Source: DATFDN01 sp963762525
GTDB lineage: Bacteria; Pseudomonadota; Alphaproteobacteria; Acetobacterales; Acetobacteraceae
Direction: 5' to 3'
NCBI GenBank assembly: GCA_963762525.1
Contig: CAVXKT010000005.1
Span: 186,001 to 250,000 of the forward strand
Length of the DNA stretch: 64,000 nucleotides
Part shown: positions 17,164 to 26,442 of the stretch, piece by piece
How the letters are laid out: each line of letters starts with the position of its first letter
Numbering within the stretch: the stretch's first letter is position 1
The notes under the pieces: model-generated
What the model saw: only the letters and a program-made list of their open reading frames with translations
What the model was told of the DNA's origin: nothing
The model's database searches: none
Translations under genes and position numbers: made by a program

Positions 17164-18329
17164 GCGCTCCCGGCGTCCGCGGGACGGCGGCGGGCGCCGT
17201 TGCGACGCAACAGGAATTCGCGCCCGACCTTCACCATCGGCACGCCGTCATACTCCACGATGTCGGCGGTGGCGAAGGTCTCGCTCCATCTCTCCGGCAG
17301 AAAGCTGCCGGTGCCGACGACGTCGATCGGCGCCTTCGCATCCGCCATCACCCGGCACTTGTCCACGACGAAGCCCGAGGAGGCGACGATGCGCACGGCT
17401 GGAAATCCGGCTTCGTCCAAGGCCTCGCGCAGGCGCCAGACGGCAGCCGCGGAGACACCGGTGCCGACCAGGTAGCGCAGCTCCGTCTCGCTGCGGTAGC
17501 GCCGGATCGCGCCCGGCGCATGGCGCTCGAGCACGGCATAGCTCTCCGGCGGATCGAGGCCTTCCACGAAGCGCCCGCCATGGGTGTCGAGGCGGAGCGA
17601 CAGCCGACCCTCCGCCGCCATGTCGGCGAAGCGCGCACAGACCGCCAAACCGTCGGAGAGCTCGCGGCCGAAATAGTCCACCAGAACGGTCAACGGCTGG
17701 TCGGGGAAGGTCTCGGCGAACATCTCGGCGGCGCGAACGGTGGAACCCGCGTAGCCGATCAGCGAATGCGGCATGGTGCCGAAGCCGCGCGAGGTGCCGA
17801 AGAAATGCGCCGTGAGGTCGTTGGCGTTGCCGATAAATCCGCGCGCACCCTCCGCCACCGCCGCCGCCCCGCCCACGGCGGCGGCATAGGCCATCATCTC
17901 CTGCATCTCGCCGCCGGCGCAGTGGCGCGCCTCCATCGCCAGAAAGGCCGCCGCCGGCAGCGCCGAGCACATCTGATAGGCGTTGTGTGCCGCCACGCAG
18001 GGCGGGCCGATCTTCTGCAGAAAGATCGTCTCCAGGTCCGACAGATGCACGAACCCGCCGCTGAGATACGCGATCGGCTCGCCGGCGCCGACCCAGGCCC
18101 CCTCGGCGTGGACCAGGTCGATGTCGAAGCGCGTGCTGCGCGCGGCGGCGACCCGCTCCAACCAGGCAACCATCAGCCGCGGCGCCGAGATCACCGGACG
18201 TCGCAGGAACACGGCATAGGTCACGCGCTTGTCGCCGAAGCGGGCGACGATCTCTTTGGTGCGGTTGAAGTAACTGTCGGTGCGCGCGGCGATCTCGGCC
18301 GCGGCGATCTCGTCCTCGGCAGTCCTCAT
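17160..18329 (-). CDS. pncB: nicotinate phosphoribosyltransferase
   Basis: Converts nicotinate and PRPP to nicotinate mononucleotide in NAD salvage. The 389-residue protein starts ARTDSYFNRTKEIVARFGDK. It carries EARHCAGGEMQEMM, GTMPHSLIGYAGS with the active-site His region, LRLDTHGGRFVEGLD and the phosphate-binding IVASSGFVVDKC. ATGA overlaps join it to both the upstream DAHP synthase gene and the downstream dedA-type gene. Confidence 0.88.
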   Translation of the reverse strand: MRTAEDEIAAAEIAARTDSYFNRTKEIVARFGDKRVTYAVFLRRPVISAPRLMVAWLERVAAARSTRFDIDLVHAEGAWVGAGEPIAYLSGGFVHLSDLETIFLQKIGPPCVAAHNAYQMCSALPAAAFLAMEARHCAGGEMQEMMAYAAAVGGAAAVAEGARGFIGNANDLTAHFFGTSRGFGTMPHSLIGYAGSTVRAAEMFAETFPDQPLTVLVDYFGRELSDGLAVCARFADMAAEGRLSLRLDTHGGRFVEGLDPPESYAVLERHAPGAIRRYRSETELRYLVGTGVSAAAVWRLREALDEAGFPAVRIVASSGFVVDKCRVMADAKAPIDVVGTGSFLPERWSETFATADIVEYDGVPMVKVGREFLLRRNGARRRPADAGSA

Positions 18330-19714
18330 TGGGCGGCCAGGACCGGGACGGGACCCGGCCGACGCTTAGCCTTCAGCTCTTCGGCGATCAGAAACGCCAG
18401 TTCCAGCGACTGCTCGGCGTTCAGCCGCGGATCGACCAGGCTTTCATAGCGTTCGCCGAGATCGGCCTCGGTCAGACGGCGCGCGCCGCCGACGCACTCC
18501 GTCACGTCCTGCCCGGTCATCTCCACGTGCACGCCGCCGCCATGGCTACCCTCGGCGGCGTGGATATCGAAGAAGCTGCGCACCTCCGACAGGATCGCGT
18601 CGAAGCTTCGGGTCTTGCGCTTGTCGGCGGTGTCGATCGTATTGCCGTGCATCGGATCGCACAGCCATACCACCTTGCGGCCGGCGCGCTGCACGGCGCG
18701 CACCAGCGGCGGCAGTTTCGCCGCGACCTTGGCGGCGCCCATGCGCGCGATCAGCGTGATCCGCCCGGCCGCGTTGGCCGGATTGAGCACGTCCAGCAGC
18801 CGCAGCAACTCGTCCGCCTCAAGGCTCGGGCCGGCCTTCATGCCGATCGGGTTGTGGAGCCCGCGCATGAACTCGACATGCGCCCCGTCCGGCTGGCGCG
18901 TACGGTCGCCAATCCAGAGGAAATGCGCCGAGCACCCGTACCAGTCGCCGGTGGTGGAATCGATGCGCGTCAGCGCCTGCTCGTACGGCAGCAGCAGCGC
19001 CTCGTGGGCGACGTAGAAATCGGTCTCGCGCATGTCGCGGGTGGTTTCGCTGCTGAGCCCGCAGGCGGCCATGAAGGCGATCGTCTCGTCGATCCGCTGC
19101 GACAGTCCGCGGTAACGTTCGGCCAGCGGGCTGCGCTCGACGAAGCCCAAATTCCAGCGATGCACCTCGTGCAGATCGGCGTAGCCGCCGGAGGCGAAGG
19201 CGCGCAGCAGATTAAGCTTGCTCGCCGCCTGGAAGTAGGCGAGTTCCATGCGTCCCGGCTCGGGGATGCGTTCCGCCTCGGTGAACTCCGGGCCGTTGAC
19301 GATGTCGCCGCGATAGCTCGGCAACGTCACGCCGCCGCGCGTCTCGGTGTCGGCGCTGCGCGGCTTGGCGAACTGGCCGGCCATGCGGCCCATCTTCACC
19401 ACCGGCAGGCTGGCCCCGAAGGTGAGCACGACGGCCATTTGCAGCAGCACCCGAAAGGTGTCGCGGAGAATGTTGGCGGTAAACTCGGCGAAGCCTTCGG
19501 CGCAGTCACCGCCGAGCAGCACGAAGGCACGCCCCTCGGCGGCTGCGGCCAACGCCGCCCGCAGCCGGCGCGCCTCGCCGGCAAACACCAGCGGCGGATA
19601 TCTGCCGAGCTTGCGCTCGACCGCGGCCAGCCGGGCGGGATCGGGGTAGGTCGGCGCCTGAAGCACCGGGCGCGCGCGCCACGAGTTGGGGGTCCAGGCC
19701 GGGGTCGAACTCAT
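18326..19714 (-). CDS. class II 3-deoxy-7-phosphoheptulonate synthase
   Basis: First step of the shikimate pathway: condenses phosphoenolpyruvate with erythrose 4-phosphate. The 462-residue length is normal for plant-type class II enzymes. Motifs include LLGGDCAEGFAEF (metal-binding Cys), VKMGRMAGQFAKPRS, WIGDRTRQPDGAHVEFMRG, VWLCDPMHGNTI and GVHVEMTGQDVTECVGG. The start ATG 19714 gives the family's usual MSSTPAWTPNSWR beginning. It is the first gene of a unit with pncB and the dedA gene. Confidence 0.95.
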   Translation of the reverse strand: MSSTPAWTPNSWRARPVLQAPTYPDPARLAAVERKLGRYPPLVFAGEARRLRAALAAAAEGRAFVLLGGDCAEGFAEFTANILRDTFRVLLQMAVVLTFGASLPVVKMGRMAGQFAKPRSADTETRGGVTLPSYRGDIVNGPEFTEAERIPEPGRMELAYFQAASKLNLLRAFASGGYADLHEVHRWNLGFVERSPLAERYRGLSQRIDETIAFMAACGLSSETTRDMRETDFYVAHEALLLPYEQALTRIDSTTGDWYGCSAHFLWIGDRTRQPDGAHVEFMRGLHNPIGMKAGPSLEADELLRLLDVLNPANAAGRITLIARMGAAKVAAKLPPLVRAVQRAGRKVVWLCDPMHGNTIDTADKRKTRSFDAILSEVRSFFDIHAAEGSHGGGVHVEMTGQDVTECVGGARRLTEADLGERYESLVDPRLNAEQSLELAFLIAEELKAKRRPGPVPVLAAQ

Positions 19715-19849
19715 CGCTTGCTCCTGCGGCCGCCGCGGGCGGTTGAGCGAATTTATGACCGGGTTCCATCGGCAAGGCCAGCGCCGCCGAGACGCGGACG
19801 CGACCGACGCCCCGGCACCGCGGCGTCCCTGCTAAGCCCCCGTACCGCG

Positions 19850-21217
19850 CTACTCCGCTGCCCTCGCCACCCCGGCGACCCGGGTGCGTGTGCGCATGGT
19901 GACGAACTCCTCCGCCGCCGTCGGGTGGATGCCGATGGTACGGTCGAAATCGGCCTTGGTCGCGCCCATCACCAGGGCCACCGCAAGTCCCTGCATGATT
20001 TCCGGCGCGTCCTCGCCCAGCATGTGCACGCCCAGTACGCGCTGGCTCGGCTGATCGACGACCAGCTTCATCAGCGAGCGTCGGGCGCGGCCGCTGATGG
20101 TGTGACGCATCGGGGTGAAGCGGCTCAAATAGACATCCACCGGTCCATTCGCCGCCGCCGCCTCCTCCGTAAGCCCCACCGTGGCGAGCGGCGGCGTGGA
20201 GAAGACCGCGCTGGGCACGTTTCGCAACGAAACCGACCGTGGTAGCCGGCCGAACACGCTGTCAGCGAGCGCATGGCCCTCGGCGGTCGCGACCGGCGTC
20301 AGGTTCAGCCGATCGGTGACGTCACCGATGGCGAAGATGTACTTTTGGCTGGTCTGCAAATGCTCGTTGACCAGCACCGCACCGGCATCGTTGCACGCGA
20401 CCCCTGCCGCCTCCAGTCCAAGGTGATGGGTTGCCGGACGGCGGCCGGTGGCGAAAAACACGAGATCGGTCGCGATCGCGGCGCCGCTGCTCAAGCTCAG
20501 CCGCCGCGCGCCGGCCTCGGCGACGATGCTGCTCGGCGTGCAGCCCGGGTGCAGTCGGATGCCCTGATGACCGAGCGCCTCCGCCATCGCCTGACGCAGA
20601 TCGGCATCGAACCCGCGCAGCGGCAAGGGCTGACGGAAGATCAGATCGACATGCGCGCCGAGTGCGGCGAAGATGCCGGCGAATTCCACCGCGATATACC
20701 CGCTGCCGATGACGGCAACACGCCGCGGCATCTCGGGAAGATAGAAGGCGTCGTCGGAAACGATGCCGAGCGCCGCACCGGCGATGTTCGGGCGCACCGG
20801 ATGGCCGCCGGTCGCGATGACGATGCGCTCGGCGGAGACGCGCTGGCCGCCGACATCGAGCGTGTGCGCGTCGAGCAGGCACGCCCGCGCCTCGAAGATG
20901 CGCGCACCGCTGGTTTCCAGCAGGCGGCGATAAGTTGCATTCAGCCGTGCGATCTCGGCGTCCTTGGCGGCGATCAGCTTGGCCCAGTCATGCGGTCCCT
21001 TGCGGATCCGCCAGCCGAAGCCGGCGGCATCCTCGGCGAAGCCCCCGTACTCGCCGGCCTGCACCAGCAGCTTCTTCGGCACGCATCCGACATTGACGCA
21101 GGTTCCGCCCCAGAAGCGCTCCTCCGCGATGCCGACGCGCGCCCCGTGGCCCGCGGCGATGCGCGCGCAGCGTACCCCGCCCGAGCCGCCGCCGATCACG
21201 AACAGGTCGAATTCCAT
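19850..21217 (-). CDS. gor: glutathione-disulfide reductase
   Basis: NADPH-dependent flavoprotein disulfide reductase of 455 residues that keeps glutathione reduced. The FAD motif is LFVIGGGSGGVRCARIAA, the redox-active pair is in GGTCVNVGCVPKKLL, the NADPH-binding region is VAVIGSGYIAVEFAGIFAAL, the FAD-binding IFAIGDVTDRLNLTPVA follows, and the C-terminal catalytic His-Glu is in IGIHPTAAEEFVTM. ATG 21217 is chosen over the longer frame because the conserved fold starts there. It is preceded by a hairpin repeat and a tiny ORF. Confidence 0.93.
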   Translation of the reverse strand: MEFDLFVIGGGSGGVRCARIAAGHGARVGIAEERFWGGTCVNVGCVPKKLLVQAGEYGGFAEDAAGFGWRIRKGPHDWAKLIAAKDAEIARLNATYRRLLETSGARIFEARACLLDAHTLDVGGQRVSAERIVIATGGHPVRPNIAGAALGIVSDDAFYLPEMPRRVAVIGSGYIAVEFAGIFAALGAHVDLIFRQPLPLRGFDADLRQAMAEALGHQGIRLHPGCTPSSIVAEAGARRLSLSSGAAIATDLVFFATGRRPATHHLGLEAAGVACNDAGAVLVNEHLQTSQKYIFAIGDVTDRLNLTPVATAEGHALADSVFGRLPRSVSLRNVPSAVFSTPPLATVGLTEEAAAANGPVDVYLSRFTPMRHTISGRARRSLMKLVVDQPSQRVLGVHMLGEDAPEIMQGLAVALVMGATKADFDRTIGIHPTAAEEFVTMRTRTRVAGVARAAE

Positions 21218-21286
21218 GCCCGCACCTTGTCTGACGCGGCGCAATGTGTCGCTCTCGCCACCCGGGGGCAAGCGCGGCGAAGCGAC

Positions 21287-21316
21287 GGAGGAGTCCGGAC
21301 GGCGAGCCGCCCGGAC
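21287..21316. repeat. 30-nt dispersed hairpin repeat, copy 2
   Basis: Matches the element at 1862-1891 in 28 of 30 positions. It can fold with GTCCGGACGGC opposite GCCGCCCGGAC. It sits between a tiny ORF and gor, so in this position it would be in a 5' leader rather than between convergent genes. Confidence 0.6.
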
Positions 21317-21324
21317 CGCTCCCG

Positions 21325-21402
21325 CTACTTCTTCACAATGATCTTGACGCGAATGGTCAGGACCACCATGATCGGTAACGGAAGCCATGCATGGCTAGAC
21401 AT
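21325..21402 (-). CDS. candidate 25-residue hydrophobic small protein
   Basis: MSSHAWLPLPIMVVLTIRVK followed by IIVKK and a TAG stop. The ATG is preceded by GCGGAGGTCCAAGC, a strong GGAGG Shine-Dalgarno at good spacing, directly after a terminator-like hairpin. The sequence would form a short membrane-inserting segment with a basic tail. It precedes gor by about 107 bases. No family is recognised; it may be a leader peptide, a small membrane protein or chance. Confidence 0.4.
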   Translation of the reverse strand: MSSHAWLPLPIMVVLTIRVKIIVKK

Positions 21403-21421
21403 GCTTGGACCTCCGCTAAAA

Positions 21422-21454
21422 GCCGGTCGGGGTCATTCCCGGCCGGCGTTTTTA
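21422..21454. terminator. rho-independent terminator (bidirectional)
   Basis: GCCGGTCGGGG and TCCCGGCCGGC pair around a TCAT loop. On the plus strand GTTTTTATTTT follows; on the minus strand TTTTAG follows. It would end minus-strand transcription of the PfkB kinase gene. Confidence 0.65.
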
Positions 21455-21495
21455 TTTTGATCTCGATTTCTTGACGGCTGGTGAACACGGCAAGG

Positions 21496-22481
21496 CTACA
21501 GCCCGGCTGCGCGTGCCAGCTCCCGCAGATCGGCCTCCGGCCGCGCCCCCGGGTGGGAGATGATCTCGGCGGCGGCGATGGCGCCGAGGCGGCCGCAATC
21601 GGCCAGCGCCCGCCCCCGGGTCAGTCCGACGAGAAACCCTGCCGCGTAGGCGTCGCCCGCGCCTGTCGTGTCCATTACCCGAACCGGCTCGGCGGCCACT
21701 TCGACCGTCTCCGCACCGCGTATCACGATGCTGCCCGCCTCGCTCCGGGTGAGTGCGGCAAACGGCACTTCAGCCCGCGCCGCTAACGCCGCCTCGGCGA
21801 AGCTGTTCACCTCGAAAAGGCTCGTCACCTCCGCCTCGTTGGCGAACAGGATATCGACGTCGCGCAGGAACCGCCGGAACTCCGATCGGTGGCGATCGAC
21901 GCAGAACGGGTCCGAGAGCGACAGCGCGACGCGCCGACCCGCCGCGCGTGCGGCGGCGGCGGCGCGTCCGAAGGCCTGCCCGCGCCGCCGGCGGATCAAA
22001 CAGATACCCCTCCAGATACAGAACCGCGGCCTCGGCGATGAGCACCGTATCCACGTCCGCCGGCTCGAAGGCGACGGCGGCGCCGAGATAGGTGTTCATG
22101 GTTCGCTGTCCGTCCGGCGTGACCAGGATCAGACAGCGCCCGCTGGATACGCCGCCGGCCAACGGCGCCGACGGAAAATGCACGCCGGCGGCGGTGATGT
22201 CGCGCCGGAACGCCGCCCCCAGCGGGATCGTCCGCAATCTTGCCCAGGTAGGCGACCCGCGCACCCAGCGCAGCGGCAACCGCACACGTGTTTGCCGCCG
22301 ACCCGCCGCTGCTCTCTTTACCCGGCGGCATGGCCGCATACAGCCGATCGGCGGTCTCGGCGTCGATCAGCGCCATCGATCCCTTGCGCATGTCGTGCCG
22401 GGACAGGAACACCTCCGCCGCCGGCGCCACCACGTCCACGATCGCGTTGCCGATGCCGAGAATGTCGAAGCGTGTCGTCAT
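21496..22481 (-). CDS. PfkB family sugar/nucleoside kinase (adenosine kinase-like), two frameshifts
   Basis: ATP-dependent kinase of the ribokinase fold, about 328 residues after correction. The start MTTRFDILGIGNAIVDVVA and SGGSAANTCAVAAALGARVA are typical of bacterial adenosine-kinase-like PfkB proteins. MNTYLGAAVAFEPADVD and the catalytic signature DTTGAGDAYAAGFL follow. Frame changes are needed near 22240 and near 21995; each continues cleanly. Both lie at G/C-rich runs, so indel errors are likelier than decay. The substrate could be adenosine or another nucleoside or sugar. Confidence 0.85.
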
Positions 22482-22651
22482 GCGGAACTCCTCCGTGCCG
22501 CACTCCCCTAGCCGCTGATCCCTGCTCCGGCAAAGGCCCGCGTGGCCGGAGGGAGGTCGGCGCCGTGGCGGTTTTGCAACTCGCGACGACAGTGCTAGCC
22601 GGATCAGCGCAGCGCGAGTCGCCGGATTCGAGCCGAGGGGAGGCGAAAGCC

Positions 22652-23344
22652 GTGTTCAAACGCCGCAGACCCGATGATCCCGCAGCTTCCGACACCCTGC
22701 CCGCCGGCCTTGCCGCCGACGAGCCGGATGAGGCCGATGTCCGGATCGGCTTCGTTCCCGCCATGCCCGGCGACACCGGGCTCGGCGTTCCACCCTTCCG
22801 TCCCGCCGCGGCCAAGGAGGCGCCCGCCATGTCCCGCCCGTACCTTACGTCCGCTCACCCGCTCGAGGGCGCAGCATCCTCAAGCACCAACGTCCCGAAC
22901 CCGGCTGCCCCCGCCCGCCCCGTAGCGGGAACGCAGTCGGCCGCTCCGTCGCCGGAAAAGCCTGAGCGCCGGACGCTGGTGGTGGGGCGCGGCATCAGCT
23001 TGCAGGGAACCGTGCAGGACGCCGAGCGGCTGGTCGTCGAGGGCACGGTGGAAGCGAGCATGATCCACGCCACCGAGCTCGCGATCGCCAAAGGCGGCAC
23101 GTTCAAGGGAGAGGTGGAGGTCGAGGAGGCCGAGATAACCGGCACCTTCAACGGCACGCTCACCGCACGCGGCAACCTGATCGTTCGCGGCACCGGACGG
23201 GTTCTCGGTCAGGCGCGGTGCCGTCGGCTTCAGGTCGAGGACGGCGGTCAGATCTCCGGGCAGATGGAGATGCTGAGCGACATCGGCGCCCGCGAGGTCG
23301 CGCCCAAGCCGGAACTGCGGCCGGTCCCCGAGCCGGTTGACTGA
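22652..23344 (+). CDS. bactofilin family cytoskeletal protein
   Basis: Polymer-forming cytoskeletal protein (DUF583), which scaffolds local cell-wall synthesis or stalk and chromosome positioning in alphaproteobacteria. The N-terminal 110 residues are Pro/Ala-rich and disordered. The beta-helix core follows from LVVGRGISLQGTVQDAERLV through EGTVEASMIHATELAIAKGG and beyond. The start is GTG 22652 (VFKRRRPDDP) with GGGGAGG upstream. The gene for a lipoprotein follows after 6 bases and is probably co-transcribed. Confidence 0.9.
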   Translation: MFKRRRPDDPAASDTLPAGLAADEPDEADVRIGFVPAMPGDTGLGVPPFRPAAAKEAPAMSRPYLTSAHPLEGAASSSTNVPNPAAPARPVAGTQSAAPSPEKPERRTLVVGRGISLQGTVQDAERLVVEGTVEASMIHATELAIAKGGTFKGEVEVEEAEITGTFNGTLTARGNLIVRGTGRVLGQARCRRLQVEDGGQISGQMEMLSDIGAREVAPKPELRPVPEPVD

Positions 23345-23350
23345 ACCGCC

Positions 23351-23788
23351 ATGCGGGCGCCGATGACACTGTTGTTGATCGGGGCGGCGCTTGCCGGCTG
23401 TGCGACGCCGGACAAGCCGCCGGAGGTCGCGGCAGTGCCGCCGCCGGCGGCCTCCGCGCCGGCCGTCCCGACCGCCATGGCAACCGCCGCAAACCCCCCG
23501 GGGGTTGACGGTCTCTATCGCGGCAGCAGCACCCGCTATCAGGCGGATCGGCGCGACTGCCCGCATCCCGGCCTGGTGACGGTGCTGGTGCAGAACCGCC
23601 AATTCACCTATCGCTGGGACCGTTCGACGGACGTGCCGGGGACCATCGCCCCGGACGGCTCGCTCAGCGGGCAGGAGGGCGCGATTGCGCTCACGGGGAA
23701 ACTGGACGGCGGCGAGATGGTCGGCGATCTCGCCAACGGCGCCTGCGCGCTGCACTTCACCGTGCAACGACGGTTCGCGGGCACGTAG
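23351..23788 (+). CDS. putative lipoprotein, unknown function
   Basis: 145 residues starting MRAPMTLLLIGAALAGCATP, a lipoprotein signal with lipobox LAGC. A Pro/Ala-rich linker follows, then a compact domain from GLYRGSSTRYQADRRDCPHP with three cysteines in the mature protein including the lipidated one. It follows the bactofilin gene after 6 bases. I do not recognise the C-terminal domain. Its position suggests an envelope role linked to the bactofilin. Confidence 0.7.
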   Translation: MRAPMTLLLIGAALAGCATPDKPPEVAAVPPPAASAPAVPTAMATAANPPGVDGLYRGSSTRYQADRRDCPHPGLVTVLVQNRQFTYRWDRSTDVPGTIAPDGSLSGQEGAIALTGKLDGGEMVGDLANGACALHFTVQRRFAGT

Positions 23789-23946
23789 CGCGGTTCGGAT
23801 CGATCGGAAGCTTCCGCAACCCCGACCCCAAGCAAATCCGGGCCGAACTCCGGCCAAATGAATGCCGTTGAGTTCCGGGTTGCGGCGGCGCCCGGTGTGC
23901 ACTCGCTTCGAGATGCTCTAAACCAGCCCGGCCAAGGAGGCGGAGC

Positions 23947-24408
23947 ATGGGGCGGATCGAGACGAAGTTGGCCGAGTTGGGCTTGGCGCTGCCGCAGCCG
24001 ATGGCGCCGATCGCGACCTACGTGCCCTACGTGATGACGGGCAATCTGGTGGTGATCTCCGGCCAGTTGCCGGCATCCGGCGGCCAGGTCGCCGTCAGCG
24101 GCAAGCTCGGCCGATGGCTCTCGATCGATCAGGGGAGCCGGGCGGCGCGTATTGCGTTCCTGAACGTGCTGGCGCAGCTCAAGGCCGCCTGCGGCGAGCT
24201 GGACCGGGTGCGGCGCGTGGTGCGGCTCGGCGGCTTCATCGCCTGCGATCCCGAATTCTCCGAGCACGCCAAGGTGATGAACGGCGCCTCGGATCTCGCG
24301 GTCGCGGTTTTCGGGGAAGCCGGGCGCCACGCGCGCACCACGATCGGCGTCCCCTCGCTGCCGCTCGATGCGGCGGTCGAGGTCGAGGGGATGTTCGAAA
24401 TCGAGTGA
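23947..24408 (+). CDS. Rid (YjgF/YER057c) family protein
   Basis: 153-residue member of the RidA superfamily, whose characterised members hydrolyse reactive enamine/imine intermediates. GNLVVISGQLPASGGQVAVS, LNVLAQLKAACGELDRV, RRVVRLGGFIACDPEFSEHA and TTIGVPSLPLDAAVEVEGMF match the longer subclass often annotated 'RidA family'. The arginine that binds the carboxylate in true RidA is not clearly conserved at the usual place, so the exact substrate class is open. It starts the cluster Rid-GNAT-sulfurtransferase-metC on the plus strand. Confidence 0.88.
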   Translation: MGRIETKLAELGLALPQPMAPIATYVPYVMTGNLVVISGQLPASGGQVAVSGKLGRWLSIDQGSRAARIAFLNVLAQLKAACGELDRVRRVVRLGGFIACDPEFSEHAKVMNGASDLAVAVFGEAGRHARTTIGVPSLPLDAAVEVEGMFEIE

Positions 24409-24425
24409 GCCGCAAAGTTTCCCGA

Positions 24426-25590
24426 ATGTCGGAACAGGCATCGCTGGTGCTGTCGCTGCACGCCGCGATCGGCGACATCGATGCGCGCGAATGGGACCTG
24501 TGCGCCGGCGCCGAGAACCCGTTCGTGAGCCATGCTTTCCTGAGCGCGCTCGAGGATAGCGGCTCGGCCAATGCGCGCACCGGATGGCTGCCCCGGCACG
24601 CGGTGCTCCGCGACGATGCCGGCCATCTGCTGGCGGCGGCGCCGATGTATGCGAAATCGCATAGCTACGGCGAGTATGTGTTCGATCACGGCTGGGCGCA
24701 CGCGCTGGAACGCGCGGGCGGCGACTACTACCCGAAGCTGCAAGTCGCGGTGCCGTTCAGCCCGGTTCCCGGCCCGCGTCTGTTGGTGCGCCCCGGATGC
24801 GCGGTGGCGCTCGATGCGCTGGGGCGGGCGCTGGCGCAGGCGTGCGGCGAGCTCGAGCTGTCGTCGGTGCATGTGACGTTCTGCACCGAGGCGGAATCGC
24901 GCGCCCTCGGCGATGCCGGGTGGCTGCGGCGGCTGGGAATGCAGTTCCATTGGGAGAATGCCGGATACGGAAGTTTCGAGGAATTCCTCGGCGCGTTGTC
25001 GTCGCGCAAACGCAAGGTGCTGCGGCGGGAGCGGCGCGACGCCAACGCCGCCGGTCTGCACTTCCGCGACGCTTACCGGCGCCGAAATCACCGAACGCCA
25101 TTGGGATGCTTTCTTTCGCTTCTACCGCGGCACCGTTGATCGCAAATGGGGCAGCGCCTACCTGACGCGCCGTTTCTTCTCGCTGCTGTCCGAGCGGCTG
25201 GGTGATCGCGTCGTGCTGATGCTGGCGGAGAACGCCGGAACACCCGTCGCCGGCGCGCTGAACCTGGCCGGGGCGGACGCGCTCTATGGCCGCAACTGGG
25301 GCTGTCGGGGCGACTGGCCGTTCCTGCATTTCGAACTGTGCTACTATCGCGCGATCGACTGGGCCATCGCGCATGGCCTTTCGCGGGTTGAGGCCGGCGC
25401 CCAAGGCCGCCACAAGATCCAGCGCGGCTACCTTCCCCGGCCGACCTGGTCGGCGCATTGGATCGCGCATCCCGGGCTGCGGCGGGCGATCGCGGAATCG
25501 CTGGTCCGCGAGACGCCGGCGATGGAGGCCGAGATGGCGGCGCTGGCGGAACAGAGCCCGTTTCGCGACGAAGGGAGGGATGATGGCTGA
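24426..25590 (+). CDS. GNAT family N-acetyltransferase (COG3146-like), frameshifted
   Basis: About 387 residues with a duplicated acyltransferase fold resembling FemAB/BioF2-type GNAT proteins. Landmarks are NPFVSHAFLSALEDSGSAN, PMYAKSHSYGEYVFDHGWA, SSVHVTFCTEAE and, after the frame change, EITERHWDAFFRFYRGTVDR and HFELCYYRAIDWAI. One extra base near 25068 shifts the frame; the following frame reads on to 25590. It starts 17 bases after the Rid gene and overlaps the sulfurtransferase start. The substrate is unknown. Confidence 0.83.
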
Positions 25591-26442
25591 GACCGAGATG
25601 CCGGCGCTGGTGAGCACGGAATGGCTCGCGGACCGGCTCGCAGAGTCTGGTGGTGTTCGACGCCACCAAATACCTGCCGAATGAAGCGAAGGACGGCCGG
25701 GCCGAGTTCCGGATCGCGCATATTCCCGGATCGCGCTTCTTCGATATCGACGAGGTTGCGGACCCCGACACCGAGCTGCCGCACATGGCGCCGGCGCCGG
25801 GCCGCTTCGCCAAGCTCATGGGCGGGCTCGGCGTTTCCAATGACTCGCTGCGTGGTCTTCTACGACCAGAAGGGCCTGGCCTCGGCGGCGCGCGGCTGGT
25901 GGCTGATGGGCTTGTTCGGCCATGACCGCGCCGCGGTGCTCGACGGCGGGCTGCCGAAATGGGTGCGCGAAGGCCGCCAGACCGAAGCCGGCGAGCCGCC
26001 GGCTGCGAAGCCGGCCGACTTCCGCCCGGACCTTCGCGCCGGCCGGCTGCGCGGCATCGGCGACCTGCTCGCGAATCTGGAGACCGGCCGCGAACTCGTG
26101 CTCGATGCCCGCGCCGCCGGGCGCTTCACCGGCGAGATTGCGGAGCCCCGCCCGGGGATGCGCAGCGGACACATCCCCGGCGCGTGCAACCTGCCATACA
26201 CCGAGTTGTTGAACGCCGACGGCACCATTCGCGCGCCGGCGGAGCTGCGGGCGCGGCTGGCGGCGGCGGGCGTGGACGGGCGTCGTGCGGTGGTGACAAG
26301 CTGCGGCAGCGGCGTAACTGCGTGCATCCTCACGCTCGGGCTTCGTCTCGCGGGCTTGCCCGAAGGTGCCGTGTATGACGGCTCATGGACGGAATGGGGC
26401 GGGCGGGCGGATACGCCGGTCGCCCGATCGGAAGGCGAGTGA
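25580..26442 (+). CDS. sseA: 3-mercaptopyruvate/thiosulfate sulfurtransferase, two frameshifts
   Basis: Two-rhodanese-domain sulfurtransferase that moves sulfane sulfur from 3-mercaptopyruvate or thiosulfate to acceptors. LVVFDATKYLPNEAKDGRAE and HIPGSRFFDIDEVAD form the inactive N-terminal rhodanese domain. The active loop is TSCGSGVTACI, with Cys in CGSGVTA, the version typical of mercaptopyruvate enzymes. Extra bases near 25648 and 25845 break the frame. The ATG at 25580 follows GGGAGGG. It overlaps GNAT upstream and metC downstream (TGATG), a sensible sulfur amino-acid cluster. Confidence 0.88.

Noticed and set aside
18329..20245. A 638-codon plus-strand frame opposite the DAHP synthase and glutathione reductase genes
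   Set aside because: It is the antisense shadow of high-GC coding sequence; the minus strand carries clear enzyme motifs throughout.
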